A stretch of 64,000 bases of DNA, from contig NZ_CP047393.1 in assembly GCF_009858175.1 (NCBI RefSeq), positions 1,364,001 to 1,428,000 on the forward strand. The letters run 5' to 3'. Position 1 is the first letter of the stretch; the number at the start of each line of letters is the position of its first letter. Position numbers and translations under genes: made by a program. Below are positions 61,684 to 64,000 of the stretch, one piece after another. Under the pieces are notes generated by a model. That model saw only the letters and a program-made list of their open reading frames with translations. It did not search any database and had not been told where the DNA came from. The stretch comes from Pontibacillus sp. HMF3514 (GTDB taxonomy: Bacteria > Bacillota > Bacilli > Bacillales > BH030062).

Positions 61684-62052
61684 AATGCAGATCGAGACAT
61701 TGATCAAGAAGTTCGTGATTTTTGTGAGCATTTCAATTTGGAGAATACATCTTACATTCGAAAAGCACAAGAAACACCAGCTGAATTTTCAGTAGATGGA
61801 TTAAACTTAATGTTTGGATATTATCAGACGAACCTCCCCAAACTATTAAAGCGCGTAGAAAGTAACACGTTTTTAGCCTATGCCACCTTTAACGAAGTGG
61901 ATGAGATAGAACAAAGATACACGAAAAAATACATAAAAAGATGGACTAATGGTGGGAAACTTTCACTTCGGCCAGTGAATGGAGGGCATTATGTTCATTG
62001 GACGGATGAAAGACTCTTAACAGAAATCCATGACTTTTTAAGGGAAACATGA
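61684..62052 (+). pseudogene. 5'-truncated alpha/beta-hydrolase-like gene
   Basis: The open frame reads NADRDIDQEVRDFCEHFNLE and ends NGGHYVHWTDERLLTEIHDF, the look of the acid and His regions of an alpha/beta hydrolase (NADRD and GGHYVHW). There is no start codon with a ribosome site (TTG 61738 is unsupported), and the oxyanion and Ser-elbow parts are missing. TATAAT lies at 61662-61667. Likely a decayed gene. Confidence 0.45.
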
Positions 62053-62065
62053 GAGGTGGGATACC

Positions 62066-62614
62066 ATGTACGCAGTTGTAGGTTACTTTGGACCTCAAAC
62101 CGAAGAGCAAATTCAAGAAATTTGGAAAGACTTGAGCGAGCAAGGCATTTCAGATTACGCCTATAGAGTAGGAGGCAATCGACCTCATATAACATTTGCG
62201 GGTTATGATGAAGTAGATGAGTCCTCGTTTATAACGGATCTTGAGTCTTATTATGATGATAAAGAAGCTGTGGATGTAGAGATGAATGTACTCGGAACAT
62301 TTATAGGGTCTAGTACGTTATTTATAACTCCAATCATGACCAAAGAACTTCTAGATTTTCACTGTGATCACCACGAAGCCTTCCATTCCTATCAAGATAA
62401 CCCAGAATCTCTTTACCAACCAGGGAAATGGATTCCTCATTGTACGATTGCGAATTATTTAGAAGGAGACGCTTTACAACAAGCGTTTGATTATTGTTCA
62501 AAACAATTAACCCCATTAAAAGCAACCATACAAGAAATTTCGTTGATTAAAGTGGTTAGGGAAGATGGTGAGGTACAAGAAGCAGTGAATTTGTTCTCTG
62601 TGGCATTGAAATAG
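62066..62614 (+). CDS. 2'-5' RNA ligase/2H phosphoesterase family protein
   Basis: 182 residues. Two H-x-T-x motifs, PHITFA (about 40-45) and PHCTIA (about 130-135), mark the 2H phosphoesterase superfamily, which acts on cyclic phosphates or RNA ends. GAGGTG precedes the ATG. It lies 13 bases after the truncated hydrolase frame. Confidence 0.87.
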   Translation: MYAVVGYFGPQTEEQIQEIWKDLSEQGISDYAYRVGGNRPHITFAGYDEVDESSFITDLESYYDDKEAVDVEMNVLGTFIGSSTLFITPIMTKELLDFHCDHHEAFHSYQDNPESLYQPGKWIPHCTIANYLEGDALQQAFDYCSKQLTPLKATIQEISLIKVVREDGEVQEAVNLFSVALK

Positions 62615-62624
62615 AATAAAGTTG

Positions 62625-62660
62625 AAAAAGAGCTTGGAAAATCTTCAAGCTCTTTTTCAT
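62625..62660. terminator. Terminator between convergent genes
   Basis: AAAAAGAGCTTG pairs with CAAGCTCTTTTT. Confidence 0.85.
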
Positions 62661-62667
62661 GTAATCT

Positions 62668-63168
62668 CTAAATAGAAAGACGAAAAGCTTTTACAATAAT
62701 ACCATCATTTGCTGGCTGAAAGTCGTGTTGAGGTAATCGTTCAAAACCATATCGTTCATATAAAGAGATAGCATCATTCATAAATTCACCCGTGTGTAAA
62801 CCAATAAAGTTATACCCTTTCGCTTTCGTTCTTTTAATACATTCATCAATCAGAGCTGTAGCAATCCCTCTTCCTCTTGTCTCAGGTGAAACAGAAAGAA
62901 CTCGAATTTCTGGGTAATCCAATGTATCTACATACCCTTCGTAAGCGTCCGTTTTTGCAGGAAACAGTGCTATACTACCCACGATAGATTCATCGATTTC
63001 CGATACAATTAATTCAACACCAGGTTGTTGGTCTGCTTTGGAGGAAATAGCTTTCTTTAATGCTTTCCAGTGTTCTTCTGGTATAGATTGGATATGATCT
63101 CGGTAAGCTTCAACTCTTTGTTCTCTTATTGCTGGGATTTCTTCTTCTTTTGCATCGCGTATAATCAT
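62668..63168 (-). CDS. GNAT family N-acetyltransferase
   Basis: 166 residues. Motif A in VLSVSPETRGRGIATALIDE (R-G-R-G-I-A) and the YERYGFERL end are canonical GNAT. Acceptor unknown. ATG 63168 is preceded by TAGGAG at 9 bases; the frame's upstream ATG at 63192 is not. A G9 run lies about 90 bases upstream (63258-63266). Confidence 0.88.
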   Translation of the reverse strand: MIIRDAKEEEIPAIREQRVEAYRDHIQSIPEEHWKALKKAISSKADQQPGVELIVSEIDESIVGSIALFPAKTDAYEGYVDTLDYPEIRVLSVSPETRGRGIATALIDECIKRTKAKGYNFIGLHTGEFMNDAISLYERYGFERLPQHDFQPANDGIIVKAFRLSI

Positions 63169-63257
63169 CGTTTTTGGACTCCTATTTCTCATTTTGGATC
63201 ATTTATTATTTGTTTATTATTCTTCCTATACATCCTCTTTACATTTGTTTAAAAAGA

Positions 63258-63266
63258 GGGGGGGGG
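63258..63266. repeat. Homopolymer run of nine G
   Basis: An unusual G tract in an AT-rich intergene, in the upstream region of the acetyltransferase gene. Prone to slippage or sequencing error. Confidence 0.8.
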
Positions 63267-63367
63267 AGCATTATTCATTATCGCATTCTATGATTATTAG
63301 GAAATAATAGTCAAGGATAATACATTATCAATTTTGCTCTAAGCGTTTGGTCAGTCTTGCATGTTTA

Positions 63368-63396
63368 TTGTAAAATGCATAATATTTTGATATAAT
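63368..63396 (+). promoter_or_regulatory. Predicted sigma-A promoter
   Basis: TTGTAA (63368-63373), 17 bases, perfect TATAAT (63391-63396). It drives a decayed methyltransferase gene. Confidence 0.6.
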
Positions 63397-63440
63397 TGGA
63401 ATGTGTATGGTGATAAATTTTAATTAATAAGGAGGAGAAT

Positions 63441-63775
63441 AAAGTTCTATTGGTTGTTGTAGGAACTGGGGCAGATTTAGAATTCGTACATAATGCGACT
63501 CTATCCATTACAGCGATTGATTTTCTCCTGAGATGCTCCAAAAAGCAAAAGAGAAGTACCCAAATTCATCGATACAATTTATGGAAATTGACGCTCAGAA
63601 TATGAGGTTTGATGATCACTAATTCGACATCGTTAATCAGATGTTTCTTGTGCTCAACTAAATGTAAAAGAGGGGGAAGTTGTGTCTATTCTAGATGATA
63701 GCTGTTCAGGCTTTACCCTAATTTAAAAAAATGGTGATATTGGTTGGATAAAGAAAGGGATAGTTGAATAGAATT
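63441..63775 (+). pseudogene. Degenerate class I SAM methyltransferase gene
   Basis: AAGGAGGAG (63430-63438), then VLLVVVGTGADLEFVHNATL, a -1 frameshift near 63522, SPEMLQKAKEKYPNSS and IQFMEIDAQNMRFDDH, an in-frame stop near 63620, then FDIVNQMFLVLN. Further remnants read KKW-stop-YWLDKERDS to about 63775. Motif I has lost its normal GCGTG (VVVGTGAD). Clearly non-functional. Confidence 0.7.
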
Positions 63776-64000
63776 GTTTTATGAATAGAAGAGCCTCATT
63801 ATAAAGGAGGAAAACCTATTCATTTACTTACCACTATTAATTTAGTAGAATATGTTTAACGAACGATTTTGAAATCGCTTTCTTTCTTCGTCCTCAGTAG
63901 AATACTAGGTCTTACATACTGAAAGTGGTGTTGAATGTTTCAGGTTGGCAGTTCAAGGAAACAGTTTTGGGGTTATATAATGTGGGCTTTTAAAAGCTAG
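63776..64000. other. Gene-free end of window
   Basis: AAAGGAGG (63805-63812) is followed 7 bases later by ATT and a 13-codon frame (HLLTTINLVEYV), perhaps a start whose ATG was lost. Nothing else supportable to the end. Confidence 0.35.

Overview
This is low-GC DNA from an endospore-forming member of the Bacillaceae. Evidence for sporulation is a CotY/CotZ-type coat protein (4693-5229), a CotF-like coat protein (5371-6009) and an alpha/beta SASP (45266-45526). AGGAGG-type ribosome binding sites, frequent TTG/GTG starts, a BCCT osmolyte carrier and very acidic secreted proteins fit a halotolerant genus of the Halobacillus/Pontibacillus/Virgibacillus kind; the genus is inference. No rRNA, tRNA, CRISPR array, intact transposon or prophage was seen.

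Layout. 1-2400: end of an unknown gene, a small membrane protein, a secreted protein and a BCCT transporter. 2528-4653: a preQ1-I riboswitch and the queCDE operon for the 7-deazaguanine precursor of queuosine (queF is not here). 4693-6009: divergent coat genes. 6080-14567: mixed genes (LysE-like exporter, YqcI/YcgG protein, lipoprotein, amino-acid permease, arginine-deiminase-like enzyme, cold-shock protein), a duplicated cassette of tiny ORFs (12000-12768), a nonsense-interrupted membrane gene, an RlpA/DUF3889 protein and an orphan DnaA N-terminal-domain protein. 14622-19664: a sucrose locus (LacI-type repressor, three operators, a cre-like site, PTS IIBC, fructokinase, sucrose-6-phosphate hydrolase). 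19700-26613: small lipoproteins, a methyltransferase, gene remnants and two adjacent low-complexity acidic secreted proteins. 27095-30648: an alpha/beta hydrolase, a membrane-anchored MurF-like ligase and a divergent D-Ala-D-Ala ligase homologue. 30868-47663: metabolic and stress genes (LysE-like, BdbD-like, Hsp20, DapF, a short aconitase, HIT, amidase, SASP). 48186-56698: a persulfide dioxygenase/rhodanese enzyme under a CstR/CsoR-like operator, a fatty acid desaturase, a modular lipoprotein, an SDR and a YeeE/YedE sulfur transporter. 56836-64000: small enzymes mixed with gene remnants (vanY-like, histidine kinase, methyltransferase).

The most unusual features are: (i) two tandem copies of a promoter, three tiny ORFs and a terminator, in which the first two peptides of each copy end in RRP[R/K]; (ii) four intergenic arrays of unrelated sequence that share a repeat period of about 21 bp; (iii) a modular family of secreted proteins whose two domains occur separately at 495-860 and 22019-22711 and fused at 53362-54261; (iv) a Ddl-like/MurF-like pair with non-standard features; and (v) several gene remnants that simple ORF calling hides.
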